NCBI GenBank assembly: GCA_024226555.1
Contig: JAAELO010000071.1
Span: 1-64,000 of the forward strand
Reading direction: 5' to 3'
From: Desulfobacterales bacterium
GTDB taxonomy: Bacteria; Desulfobacterota; Desulfobacteria; Desulfobacterales; JAAELO01
DNA: 64,000 bases
Made by a program: the position numbers and the translations under genes. A model generated the notes under the pieces. That model ran no database searches. It saw only the letters and a list, made by a program, of their open reading frames with translations, and was not told the DNA's origin. Positions 1 through 8,544 of the stretch are shown piece after piece. Position 1 is the stretch's first letter. The number at the start of each line of letters is the position of its first letter.

Positions 1-261
1 AAAAAAATTCCGGGTTTTTCTGTAAATAAACAACGCGTTATCAAGGGTGCCATTTCTGCTCTTTCCAGTGATTACTACGTCATGGTTGATGAATGTTTGA
101 TTCCAATGGCAAAAGAGGTGCTAAAAAATGGAAAAAGCCCTGGTGCTATGCCTGTTAGAAATATTAAAAAACCAATGGTGTATTTAAACACAACACAGGC
201 AAAAAAGATTGATCTTATAATTCCTCGTAAAGTTAAAAAAAGAGCATTAAAAACTTATTAA
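1..261 (+). CDS. ABC-type solute-binding protein, C-terminal fragment
   Basis: Open in frame 1 from the window edge to a TAA at 259-261, giving 86 residues of a protein whose start lies outside the window. The tail resembles the end of the ABC transporter substrate-binding family PF04392 (TrpX-like). It has a region resembling the family's second lobe, ending in a segment reading VYLNTTQAKKIDLIIP, where family members usually show a V-Y-x-N, Ala-x-x-x-G-(I/L)-x-I-P pattern. In this copy the usual Gly is replaced by Asp. A hairpin follows 15 bp after the stop. The substrate cannot be judged from this fragment. The assignment rests on the short C-terminal motif only. Confidence 0.6.
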   Translation, partial: KKIPGFSVNKQRVIKGAISALSSDYYVMVDECLIPMAKEVLKNGKSPGAMPVRNIKKPMVYLNTTQAKKIDLIIPRKVKKRALKTY

Positions 262-276
262 AGCTTTTACTTCAAT

Positions 277-310
277 AGTCAATAACTACCAGTTGAGGTG
301 GTTATTGACT
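277..310 (+). terminator. Hairpin after the truncated solute-binding gene
   Basis: A 14-bp stem (277-290 with 297-310, one G-T pair) closes on a 6-base loop, 15 bp past the stop codon. It is followed by an A run rather than a T run on the plus strand, so it may be a weak or factor-assisted terminator. The position fits 3'-end formation. Confidence 0.45.
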
Positions 311-585
311 AAAAAATGTTTTCCATAAAATGGAGTTAAAATAAAAGCAAAATATTGATATTCAGCACCTGCAGGGATATTTATCTTATTTTTTAATTTT
401 AGAAATGGTTTCTAACAAATATCATATGAATTATTTTATTTTTTTCGATCATTTTAAAAATCCTGAACGAGCCGAATGCAATCCATTAAAAATAAGATGA
501 AATATCTTCAAGTAGATAATCATCCTCTTTCTTCCTACCCACAATACCTCAAGGGTAGGAAGAGAAACCTCTTGATTTGTAAACT

Positions 586-1068
586 CTAATAATTATTTGG
601 AGAAATAAAGAGTGAATAACTCTTATTTTTAGGGTCATAAGAAGAGCTAAGGTCTATAGAGTTCAATAATGAACTCTTGCCACCCTTTGGTTTAAAAAAA
701 ATATGTTGATTAACTGTAAGACCCATAACTGTAACATTCACCGTGATCGGTCTTTTTTTCCACTTATTAGCCTCAAGGTCCGATATTTGCTTTACATACC
801 ACTCATCCAATTCCTTTTTTGTTACGTCATCAATTTTTTCTGCTTTAAACTCAACTGAATAACTAGATGTTTTTTTCTTAATTTTAACAAATTTAAATTT
901 TTCAGGAATTTCAAAACCAAATTCATTTAATCTTTCCATCATACCGGCTTTAGTTTTAATAGAATGTTTCTTAGATTTTTTTTTATGTTTTTCGTTCTTT
1001 GGCGAACTATCACAGGAAAATAACGAGAATGACAAAGCAATTAAAAGTAATATTGATAATTTCTTCAA
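586..1068 (-). CDS. Small lipoprotein of unknown function (TTG start)
   Basis: The protein starts with a short Lys-Lys N-region, a hydrophobic stretch and a lipobox ending FSLFSC, then a very Lys-rich linker (roughly residues 25-40) and a soluble domain of about 120 residues. It should be an acylated, membrane-tethered protein. The start is chosen at TTG 1066-1068: an in-frame ATG at 1081-1083 overlaps the GGAGG at about 1077-1082, which lies 8 bases before the TTG. Starting at the TTG gives a clean lipoprotein signal peptide (MKKLSILLL...). I do not recognise the mature domain. It has no close partner: its upstream neighbour is divergent. Confidence 0.7.
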   Translation of the reverse strand: MKKLSILLLIALSFSLFSCDSSPKNEKHKKKSKKHSIKTKAGMMERLNEFGFEIPEKFKFVKIKKKTSSYSVEFKAEKIDDVTKKELDEWYVKQISDLEANKWKKRPITVNVTVMGLTVNQHIFFKPKGGKSSLLNSIDLSSSYDPKNKSYSLFISPNNY

Positions 1069-1270
1069 AATCAAATCCTCCATAATTATTTTGTTAAATA
1101 AATTTACAAACGTTGAAAACAAATACTATAGTATAGTTTATTATCAGCGTGTTAGCAAATTTGTACTCAACAAGTACATTCACTCTAAACATGAATTGAC
1201 ATGAATGCTTATAAGGGCATGTTTTTATAGAATAAACTCTAATAGTTAATTGCTAAAACAGGAAAATTCA

Positions 1271-2443
1271 ATGGGAATAAAATCTATTAAAATCACTGTG
1301 TTTTTCATTTCATTAATTCTGTTATTTAATTCTGAAGCTGCCTTTTCAAGAGATGTAAAAGTATATTACAAGAAAAGTTCTGCAGGGGGATATGATTTTT
1401 ATGCCGATAATAATTTTAATATTGATTGCTGGGTAAAGATAGAGTTCCCAGCTATTAAAAATCTTGAATTGAGTGTAGATCTACCTTTTTCAAAAAGCCT
1501 GAGTGCAAACTCTAAAAAGAAATTTCTTTTTAAAGCCAGGCCAGTTTCAAAAAGAAAGGGATATTCAATGAAGTATTCCTATTTGTCTATAAAAGGTGAT
1601 CCATCAGCATCACATGATGATTCGTACAGGTATTTATTCCCCTATAGGCATGGGGCAAAATTCAAAATAAGTCAGGGTTACAAAGGAAAAGCAACCCACT
1701 ATGGTGAAAATAAATACTCTCTTGATTTTGGAATGAAAACAGGAACCAGAATTGTAGCTGCAAGAGAAGGTCTTGTTGTGGAGGTTAAGGAAGACTCTAA
1801 TATTGGCGGGCCTGAAAAAAAGTATGATAAACATGGAAATTATGTTCTTATTTATCATAGCGATGGTACCTTTGCGAATTATGTTCATTTAAAACAAAAC
1901 GGAGCTATTGTTAATGTAAATGATCGTGTTAATGCAGGTCAGTTAATTGGGCTTAGTGGAAATACAGGAAGGTCATCCGGCCCCCATCTTCACTTTAGTG
2001 TAAGTAAACCAACATATAGCGGAAAAAGAGTAACAATACCTGTAAAGTTTCTTAATTATAATGGAGAATCTGTAGATCCTGAAGTTGGGAGATATTATTA
2101 TTCAACCCATTACGGAAAAGATGGATATAAAGTTATACTTGGTGATGATATACGTAATGAACAATATGAAAGCTATTTCAAAAAAATAAAATCAACAGGG
2201 AAAGTTAAATTCAGAACAGAAGTGATTGATGATACCATTCTTGTTTTTGTTAGAAACGGAACAAATAGTAAAATATCTATGGTTGCGGATTTTAAACTGG
2301 AGAATCTCTCTCCAAGTAAAGGGATACCAGTTAAAAGTGTAGTCAGGCCTCATTCAGAGGTTTTTGTGTGTTTTTTAAGAAGAATTGATAATAAAAAGGG
2401 ATACTCTTTTTCCACACAATGCCAGTATAGAAAAACCAAATAA
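1271..2443 (+). CDS. Secreted M23-family metallopeptidase (LytM type)
   Basis: An N-terminal signal peptide (hydrophobic run up to about residue 25) leads to a roughly 95-residue beta-rich region and then an M23 peptidase core. That core shows the zinc-site pattern: a His in ATHYGENKYSLDFG with the downstream Asp, and the HLH of GPHLHFSV after the G-x-S-G-N-T-G segment. M23 enzymes cut peptide crosslinks in peptidoglycan or act on proteins such as elastin. A C-terminal region of about 120 residues has no family I can name. The ATG at 1271 is preferred over the TTG at 1250 because AGGA sits 7-8 bases before it. It is monocistronic, with a hairpin 32 bp after the stop. All expected metal ligands appear present, so it is likely active. 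Confidence 0.85.
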   Translation: MGIKSIKITVFFISLILLFNSEAAFSRDVKVYYKKSSAGGYDFYADNNFNIDCWVKIEFPAIKNLELSVDLPFSKSLSANSKKKFLFKARPVSKRKGYSMKYSYLSIKGDPSASHDDSYRYLFPYRHGAKFKISQGYKGKATHYGENKYSLDFGMKTGTRIVAAREGLVVEVKEDSNIGGPEKKYDKHGNYVLIYHSDGTFANYVHLKQNGAIVNVNDRVNAGQLIGLSGNTGRSSGPHLHFSVSKPTYSGKRVTIPVKFLNYNGESVDPEVGRYYYSTHYGKDGYKVILGDDIRNEQYESYFKKIKSTGKVKFRTEVIDDTILVFVRNGTNSKISMVADFKLENLSPSKGIPVKSVVRPHSEVFVCFLRRIDNKKGYSFSTQCQYRKTK

Positions 2444-2474
2444 TGTATTTGTCTGAACTGTAATATTAATAATA

Positions 2475-2504
2475 TATGGGCGGAGGGGGCAACCACCGCC
2501 CATA
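2475..2504 (+). terminator. GC-rich hairpin after the M23 peptidase gene
   Basis: A perfect 9-bp stem (2475-2483 with 2496-2504, TATGGGCGG) encloses a 12-base loop, 31 bp after the stop. No clear T run follows, so termination is probable but not proven. Confidence 0.5.
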
Positions 2505-2584
2505 ATATCTCCTGGTATCAGTCCAGAGGTGTTTGTTGCTTAGAAATTATTCATAAATCAATAGATAAAAAATCTGAATAATTT

Positions 2585-3040
2585 CTAATCAACACAAGCA
2601 TCGGGATTTTCTAAATACCACCTTTCCAGGAGCATATTGGCTTCTTGTTTTTGTACATCCGTTAATTTTTTATAACCTCTACCAAATTTCCATCCGTATC
2701 CCCATCTGTATGGTGTATTAACATATGGAGAACCACCAGCACGAACACCGGAGTAAAATAGAAAACCAAGAGCTTTGTTTCCGGTTTTTTCAGCAACACA
2801 CTCTCCTAATTCCTTGTCAGCATTTCTTCTTTGTTTCCATGATCCACCTTTCCAGTATGAAATATCATGAATTAAACAACATTCACACCATAAATTAGGG
2901 TCATATGATGGACCTTCGGGTGCTATTGAGGAGCAACCATCAAAGAAAAAATCATCAATTATATCCTCGCCCAGAACAGAGTCACTTGTAAGAAGTAATA
3001 GAATAAACAATACAGGTACAATAAGCTTAAATCTTTTCAT
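2585..3040 (-). CDS. Secreted phospholipase A2-like protein
   Basis: The signal peptide covers about residues 1-24. The mature part has the phospholipase A2 active-site signature C-C-x-x-H-D at Cys54-Cys55-Leu-Ile-His58-Asp59, followed by Tyr and Trp, with further Cys at 36, 52 and near the middle and end that could pair. An Arg/Asp-containing helix (RRNADKELGECV) resembles the second catalytic helix, where an Asp completes the His-Asp dyad in true enzymes. The usual Ca-loop is not obvious, so lipase activity is uncertain. The product should be periplasmic or secreted. The SD is AGGAG about 11 bases before the ATG. No operon partner. The alternative is a structural Cys-rich protein that merely shares the motif. 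Confidence 0.6.
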   Translation of the reverse strand: MKRFKLIVPVLFILLLLTSDSVLGEDIIDDFFFDGCSSIAPEGPSYDPNLWCECCLIHDISYWKGGSWKQRRNADKELGECVAEKTGNKALGFLFYSGVRAGGSPYVNTPYRWGYGWKFGRGYKKLTDVQKQEANMLLERWYLENPDACVD

Positions 3041-3401
3041 AATTTTCTTAACTCCTGCTAAAATTTATATTAATCTGCTAATTGACAACCTCTCTTGTAT
3101 ATAGAAATTTCAATTTTATAAAATAAGTGTCCATATGTGTTAACAAAGTTTATTGTATAAAACAATAATTTGAATAGTACAAAATCAGATAAAAATCAAA
3201 CTGTACAGATAAATATCTTAAATAAAAATTAATACTAAAGTATAGATTTGAGGATTGATTTCTGCTGAAATCATTGGCTTAAATGAAGAATAACTCACAA
3301 AGATACTATGTTTTTACAAAAAAATATTTTTCAATATCCTTAAAAATATTTTTATAATAATGGAAAGACAGGGTTTAAATTATTTAATACAGAAGCGGTT
3401 A

Positions 3402-3530
3402 TCAATTGTTCCATTTTCCGAATGACAGAATATTTGCTCTTGTAAGATGTGGAAGGACATAAGCAAGGAGCTGTTCAAGGGAAGCATTGTAGGTGCGCAA
3501 ACCAAAAATAAGCAGAAAAAGCAGTGACAT
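3402..3530 (-). pseudogene. Possible gene remnant or small hydrophobic ORF
   Basis: A 42-codon frame starting MSLLFLLIFGLRTYNASLEQ and ending at TGA 3402-3404 lies in the 537-bp gap between the phospholipase-like and lipoprotein genes. The local base composition is richer in G+C than the surrounding gap. There is no Shine-Dalgarno and no family match I recognise. It could be the end of a decayed gene. The rest of the gap (3041-3401 and 3531-3577) shows only A+T-rich sequence. Confidence 0.2.
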
Positions 3531-3577
3531 GAAAAAGATAATTCTTGCGATACCGCTGTTCTAAAACCTATTTTATT

Positions 3578-4495
3578 TTACATCTGTTTGTGAAAAACAA
3601 ATTTTTCATCTCCTTTTTGGATTGTGATTCTGGTATCAGAGGTTTCTGATATTTTAAATACTCCCTGTTTTTCCATAACTTTTTTTGTAAATATAGATTT
3701 CATATTCCTGACAGAATGGTCCATCTTTGGCTTAAGTTTCATTTTAAGGACCTGAATTTGATAAGGACTCATTTTTTTAATAACAGGGTTCTGGTAGTTT
3801 AAATCCATTTTAGAGTGAATGTTTGAAAGAACAACTAAAAGATAATTACGATCTGTTTTCCAGCGACCTTCATATGTGAATGTCATTAAAAGATCCTTTT
3901 GAACTGATTCACCTTTAATATTAAAAGTATTACCTTTTAAAAATGAGACCTTTAAGTTTGTTAAAAGAAATTTTTTCTCAGATAGATCCTTAGAATTTTT
4001 CTCAGATAGATACCATTTACCAATGATTTTATCGGAAGTAATATAACCTTCATTTATGTTTTTTACAAAAGATATTCCTTTAACGAAATTTCCTTTGAGA
4101 TCTTTGGAATTGCCTTCAAGCAATTTATTATTTGTAACTTCCAGGGAGAATGTATCAGCAATCCAGTTTTCATCCCCTTCAATTTTTTCTCCTGTTATCT
4201 CAATCTTGCGCTCCTTAATTGAGATTTTAACAGTTTCAAAAGCTTTATTTATTTTCTCACCGGCAAGTACATCATTTTGAACATAAACGATTGAGATCAA
4301 TCCCATATATGAGTTTGAATTAATCTTTTCTGTTATTAGTAAACTACCTGAGTAGTCAAGCCACCCTTTTATTTCCCACTTATCATCAATTTGAAAATTA
4401 AAATAGCCTGAAGAAGCTTTTATAAGCTCTGAATTACAAGCTATTAAAAAAAACACAATCAAAAAAATAACTTTTACAGGTAGCAATTTCTTCAT
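3578..4495 (-). CDS. Lipoprotein of unknown function
   Basis: A lipoprotein signal peptide (MKKLLPVKVIFLIVFFLIAC) ends in the lipobox LIAC, with Asn at +2. About 285 mature residues follow, with repeated beta-strand-like segments including GKWYLSEKNS and YEGRWKTDRNYL, a lipocalin-like or DUF-type pattern for measuring small beta domains. I cannot name the family. The start is ATG 4493-4495, not the TTG at 4507, because GGAG lies 7-8 bases upstream and the lipobox spacing is then normal. A MITE copy (4521-4649) sits directly upstream and separates it from the next minus-strand gene, so it probably has its own promoter or depends on read-through across the element. Confidence 0.65.
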   Translation of the reverse strand: MKKLLPVKVIFLIVFFLIACNSELIKASSGYFNFQIDDKWEIKGWLDYSGSLLITEKINSNSYMGLISIVYVQNDVLAGEKINKAFETVKISIKERKIEITGEKIEGDENWIADTFSLEVTNNKLLEGNSKDLKGNFVKGISFVKNINEGYITSDKIIGKWYLSEKNSKDLSEKKFLLTNLKVSFLKGNTFNIKGESVQKDLLMTFTYEGRWKTDRNYLLVVLSNIHSKMDLNYQNPVIKKMSPYQIQVLKMKLKPKMDHSVRNMKSIFTKKVMEKQGVFKISETSDTRITIQKGDEKFVFHKQM

Positions 4496-4516
4496 TATAA
4501 TCTCCAAAATTTTGCT

Positions 4517-4653
4517 TATTGGGAACCTCTAATAACTGATCTTTTTGCGAAATACTGCTTTTTCAAAAAAAACAACTGTGGTAAAATCAACCCATTGTTT
4601 TTTTCTCAGCCTTGTATTTCATCAAAAAATCTAATTATTAGAGATTCCCTATT
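4517..4653 (-). mobile_element. MITE copy 1 with TATT target duplication
   Basis: The core at 4521-4649 (129 bp) begins GGGAACCTCTAATAA and ends in the inverted form TTATTAGAGATTCCC. It is flanked by TATT at 4517-4520 and again at 4650-4653. Its reverse complement aligns along its length with the copy at 36498-36626, including the terminal repeats and an inner ATTTTACnACAGTTnTTTTT-like block. It has no coding capacity. Confidence 0.85.
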
Positions 4654-4677
4654 GTTGGAACGGGTTTTCTTTAAACA

Positions 4678-5343
4678 TCATGTTAAGCGATTGGTAGTAT
4701 TCTCAAAATCAGCCCCATCTTTTTTCATTTGCTCCCACTCATCATCAGAGATACTTGGCATACACATTGTCTCAGGTATCTCTCTTTTAAGAACAGTATC
4801 TTCATACTCATTGGTCCAGGCGTGTCCTTTGCTACTTATTGTGGTTCTGTCCCAGTTTGGGTTGAATAAAATATTTGCATTTTCATAAAAACCTGATGTG
4901 TAAAGTTCTTCTAATTTAATAAGAAACTCATAATTTTCAAGGGCGTGCGAAGGTACTTCAGATTTGTCTTTGTACTGATACATATATCCGGGAGCACCTA
5001 ACCAGAAAAGCAGAAGAGCAGTTCCTTTGTCACAGCTCTTGTTGTTAATTATCTTTCTAAGAGAACCAAATCCATTATCCCAATTATACCTCTTAGCTGC
5101 CTCGTGCATTTTTCCTGGAGTATCAAATTCTCCTTCATCACCTTCATCGTAGTACTTATTCAGTTTGGACTGAATCTGTTTTTCAAAATTCTTTCTGGCT
5201 GTGGCATCATCTTTAAACTCTTTTTGTGAAATTCTTGGATTCGATCCTAATGCTCCATACTCTATTTCATATCTGTTTTCAATCAGTTCAATACTCCAGA
5301 ATTTACTGGAATGTCCGTCCATGCAGTAAAAATTTCTTTTCAT
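4678..5343 (-). CDS. WGR-like domain protein with C-terminal DUF4274-like region
   Basis: Residues 1-65 match the WGR-domain pattern: an aromatic start, KFWSIEL, a YGALGS segment in place of the WGR(I/V)G motif, then KEF...A..NF and a final Lys-x-x-KYY. WGR domains are found in PARPs and bacterial regulators and are thought to contact nucleic acids. Residues about 80-200 contain RYNWDNGF, a Cys-Asp-x-G-x-A segment and FWLGAP, which I associate with DUF4274. The gene is 15 bp downstream of the MuiA-like gene on the same strand, so probably co-transcribed. The role is unknown. The WGR call is firmer than the C-terminal one. Confidence 0.6.
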   Translation of the reverse strand: MKRNFYCMDGHSSKFWSIELIENRYEIEYGALGSNPRISQKEFKDDATARKNFEKQIQSKLNKYYDEGDEGEFDTPGKMHEAAKRYNWDNGFGSLRKIINNKSCDKGTALLLFWLGAPGYMYQYKDKSEVPSHALENYEFLIKLEELYTSGFYENANILFNPNWDRTTISSKGHAWTNEYEDTVLKREIPETMCMPSISDDEWEQMKKDGADFENTTNRLT

Positions 5344-5358
5344 TTTTTTATTACCTTT

Positions 5359-6954
5359 CTAATCTAATCCTACTATTTCAAGTTCCTTTGAATATTCAAC
5401 TGAGAAAGAGAAAGGAATTACTACTTTTTTCATACTCTCAATTGTGTAAAACCATTCAAAGAAATTAAATTCATTTCTTCTAAGCTTATCAGTATCTTTC
5501 TCATATTTAGGTTCAATAAGATTGACTATAATGTTGTCACTGTTTGTTATGGGGATCTGATCCCAGACAACGATCTCCTCTTCGGTCTTTTTGTTGTTCG
5601 TAATCTCGATCAGATATTCGTAGATGTATTTATTTCTCTTGTGGAAAAAACCATTATTTTTCTGATATTTTTTCAGAAATTTATGCTCAATCTTTATCCC
5701 TTCATCAACTCCAAGATATGTCCAGAACTCTTCATCCGGGGAGACATTCTTAATAGAAGCATGGGTAACAAAGTTATTATCCATGAATACATTGGTTTTA
5801 CCTGGTAAAAATGGAAATTCAGTTTCATTTTTTACCTTTGTTTTTAAATATGCAAATTCAGATAGCTTTGGAACACTTGAATATCTGAATTTAGCATTAA
5901 ATTCACGGATCATTATTGTTGCGGAATGTTCATTATTGTCGCTTAAAATTGAATTCTTTCCTGGTATTTCGAATATTACAGAGGTCGTATTTGTCTGGAT
6001 ATTTGCTTCTTCGGGTTCTATAGACTCGGGGTAATCATCGAAAGCCGCTTCCTCCTTCAGGTCATCATCATGCATCTGATACATATTAGCAGCCATTGCG
6101 ATTGGTTCAGGGGCAGCTGCACCAACTTTCATGCGAGATGGTCGAAAGACCTCCAAATGCCAGGGAATAAGCGCAGGTTGCTCGCCACCTCGTTGTGGCT
6201 GGGCAGTTGATAGATTCAGATTAATATCATTCCAGTCCTCTCCTGTATTTTGGAGAATCATGGCGTGATAACTTAGCTCCATTTTTTTTGTACCTGTGTC
6301 TACCCTCAAATCATAAAAAGGAGTCCATTTTGGTCCATAAACAATGTATGTTAGTTGAAGAGTTACAGCTCCATCCTCCTTTGCTTTCAGGAGGATTTCA
6401 ACATTATTAAGAGTTTTGTTCTGGATATAATCGATGTCATAGATTTCATTCATCACTTTTTCCAGATCATTTTTTACTGCAGTCTCCTCTTTCATAGTGC
6501 TGCGGATCTCTTTATCAAGCTCTTCATTTTTCCTGCGATAAAAATCCACCATTTTAATCCATTTTTCCGGATCAAGTTCCACTGTTGAATCAGAATCGCT
6601 TATGCCCGTAAGCTTTTTTGATATATTATCAATAAATTCTTTCTCTTTGTTAGCCTGATTAATAGAGTCGGATACTGATAAGAGTTTTTCATCGAGCTCT
6701 TCTTTTCTGCTATATAACTCTTTCTGCATTTCATTTGGGGCCATTGTGAAGTGTTCTTTTTTAAAAGTTATGTCTTTTAAAACGGCACTTCCTGATCCTT
6801 TAACCTGGATGCTATTTTGTTCTATAGCTTCAGGAAGTCTTTTATACTGAACGGATTCTTCACCTTTGATGATGTTGACAGTGCCTTCTCTTGTTATTTG
6901 TGCTCTGTCACGGAAAACTGTTACAGAAGTTATTACTGATTCAAGAGTTTTCAT
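5359..6954 (-). CDS. MuiA-family protein (DUF4140/DUF4139)
   Basis: The N-terminal domain (about residues 8-60) has the DUF4140 pattern (VTVFRDRAQITREGTV), followed by a long charged coiled-coil (about 75-175) and a DUF4139 beta-rich region (about 195-528), with the typical VYGPKWTPFYDLRVDT and NTGEDWNDINLNLSTAQP segments. The family is named after a mucoidy inhibitor, but its biochemical activity is not established. There is no signal peptide here, so a cytoplasmic location is likely. The length (531) is normal. It lies 59 bp after the beta-barrel gene and 15 bp before the WGR-like gene, all on the minus strand, with no terminator between them. Confidence 0.8.
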   Translation of the reverse strand: MKTLESVITSVTVFRDRAQITREGTVNIIKGEESVQYKRLPEAIEQNSIQVKGSGSAVLKDITFKKEHFTMAPNEMQKELYSRKEELDEKLLSVSDSINQANKEKEFIDNISKKLTGISDSDSTVELDPEKWIKMVDFYRRKNEELDKEIRSTMKEETAVKNDLEKVMNEIYDIDYIQNKTLNNVEILLKAKEDGAVTLQLTYIVYGPKWTPFYDLRVDTGTKKMELSYHAMILQNTGEDWNDINLNLSTAQPQRGGEQPALIPWHLEVFRPSRMKVGAAAPEPIAMAANMYQMHDDDLKEEAAFDDYPESIEPEEANIQTNTTSVIFEIPGKNSILSDNNEHSATIMIREFNAKFRYSSVPKLSEFAYLKTKVKNETEFPFLPGKTNVFMDNNFVTHASIKNVSPDEEFWTYLGVDEGIKIEHKFLKKYQKNNGFFHKRNKYIYEYLIEITNNKKTEEEIVVWDQIPITNSDNIIVNLIEPKYEKDTDKLRRNEFNFFEWFYTIESMKKVVIPFSFSVEYSKELEIVGLD

Positions 6955-7013
6955 CTATTGTTATCTCTCCATATATTTTTATAACTGAACCGAATTGCAT
7001 TACAGTATCAGAC

Positions 7014-8126
7014 TTAAAATCCTGCTACTATTAAAAGCATCACTTCTCTTCTGTGGGATTCTTTAGAGGAACTATCCACATTTAATCCCTCACCGTACCT
7101 GATAATTATGGGTAGTCCACCTAACGATTCTATTCCATAGTAAAAACCAGCTCCCAAACTTCCTATGGTCTGATCTTTATCGCTATTATTAACATTGGAT
7201 AGATCTATTGATTCAAAGTATAGAAGATCTGCATAGAGCAATAATCGCCTGTTCTTTGTGAAATGATACTCATGACTGAAATTACCTGAAAGAATTTTTT
7301 TTGCCCGGAATTCGTATCTGTAGAAACCAGCAGCTGTATACTGACTGGCAAGACCACCAACTCCAAAATCGGTAAGAACATCAAGATTATAACCATTTCC
7401 CCCTGAAAGAACAAGCTCCCCTTTATTTTTTTTTGTATAGTCAATTGGGATCTTCCACTTGAATGTCTGTTTGTTATAGTCATCTTTTGAAATTGATGTT
7501 GAGTCAAGCGTCCAGTTGGCTAAATCGTCACGGTATCCCTGGATAAATGTGACTTCAAACTCCCCTTTTTTGCCAAAAAAAGAACCTTTGTGCGCTAATT
7601 TAATACTATGGATATCTGCTTTATAATCCGGAGGCAAAACAAAAGTTGAGGATGTATCATCATTGGTATCAAACCATGCTTTTTTATACTGGTACTGGTA
7701 TGTAATATCCCATTTTTTAGTAAACTCATATCTCGCTGAAAGAAGAAAAGATGCGCTGCTTCCATCATATGTATATTGCTCGAGCATTTCTCCATTTTGG
7801 TATATATCTGTACCTAAGCTCTCAGAAAGGGCTGTACCTTTGACGCCATAACCCAAATAAATATGTGTCCAGGGTATTTCATGCTCCATTCTTGCTGTTA
7901 GTGTTGAAGTTTCAAGCTTTATATTAAGCGCACCATTTAATGGATAATCTTCTGTATTATGGTCCCAGTAAATGAGCGGTGTGAAAAGACCTTCATCAGA
8001 ATCAACAGGCATAAAACCGCCAATAACTATAAAGTTTTCATACTCAGTTCCATATGAAGAGAGTGGGGAAATTATTATCAGAAAAAAACAATATATCAGA
8101 AGCAGACAGCTTTTTTTTAGATTCAT
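7014..8126 (-). CDS. Predicted outer-membrane beta-barrel protein
   Basis: A signal peptide (about residues 1-26) is followed by 340 residues of alternating amphipathic strands with aromatic girdle residues (YQYQYKKAWF, GFYRYEFRAKK), and the protein ends in Phe (VMLLIVAGF), the C-terminal aromatic recognised by the Bam machinery. The second half resembles the barrel region of surface-antigen/BamA-like proteins, with a glycine-rich strand order ending in GAGFYYGIE. No POTRA or other N-terminal domain is present. It is the first gene of a likely operon with the MuiA-like and WGR-like genes. SD AGGAA is 6-7 bases before the ATG. The function is not known. Confidence 0.65.
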   Translation of the reverse strand: MNLKKSCLLLIYCFFLIIISPLSSYGTEYENFIVIGGFMPVDSDEGLFTPLIYWDHNTEDYPLNGALNIKLETSTLTARMEHEIPWTHIYLGYGVKGTALSESLGTDIYQNGEMLEQYTYDGSSASFLLSARYEFTKKWDITYQYQYKKAWFDTNDDTSSTFVLPPDYKADIHSIKLAHKGSFFGKKGEFEVTFIQGYRDDLANWTLDSTSISKDDYNKQTFKWKIPIDYTKKNKGELVLSGGNGYNLDVLTDFGVGGLASQYTAAGFYRYEFRAKKILSGNFSHEYHFTKNRRLLLYADLLYFESIDLSNVNNSDKDQTIGSLGAGFYYGIESLGGLPIIIRYGEGLNVDSSSKESHRREVMLLIVAGF

Positions 8127-8544
8127 CTTAATTTCCTTTTGAAGTTTTATTTTTTTAGATTCCCTATAAATAAAAATCGTAAATTATAATCCTGAAATTT
8201 GCAAAGAAAATCAAAACCTTTTAGTAGTCTGATTATTTAAAGGACCGTATCAAGGCCGTGTTTTTCTTATTTAACACTTAAAAAATGTAACAATTGTGGA
8301 TTTCATCAAAAAATACTTATTGCATCAGGCCTAATATTCATAAGTGTTTGTAATAATAAGTTTCGTAAGATTCATAACTAATACGTATTAAATGGAACAA
8401 CCTTTTTTAAATCCCTTGTCTTGCGTGTCATTTAAAAAGTAACTATAAGTTATTCATAATAAAAATAGAGACAGGTAGTTGCTTTTTTTTAATTCACACG
8501 ATAGGTATGATAAATTCGAGTTTAAAAAAAAATGGAGTATAAAG

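Noticed and set aside
8155-8175. MITE-like half end (ATTCCCTATAAA)
   Set aside because: Short match only; no partner end or inner homology nearby.
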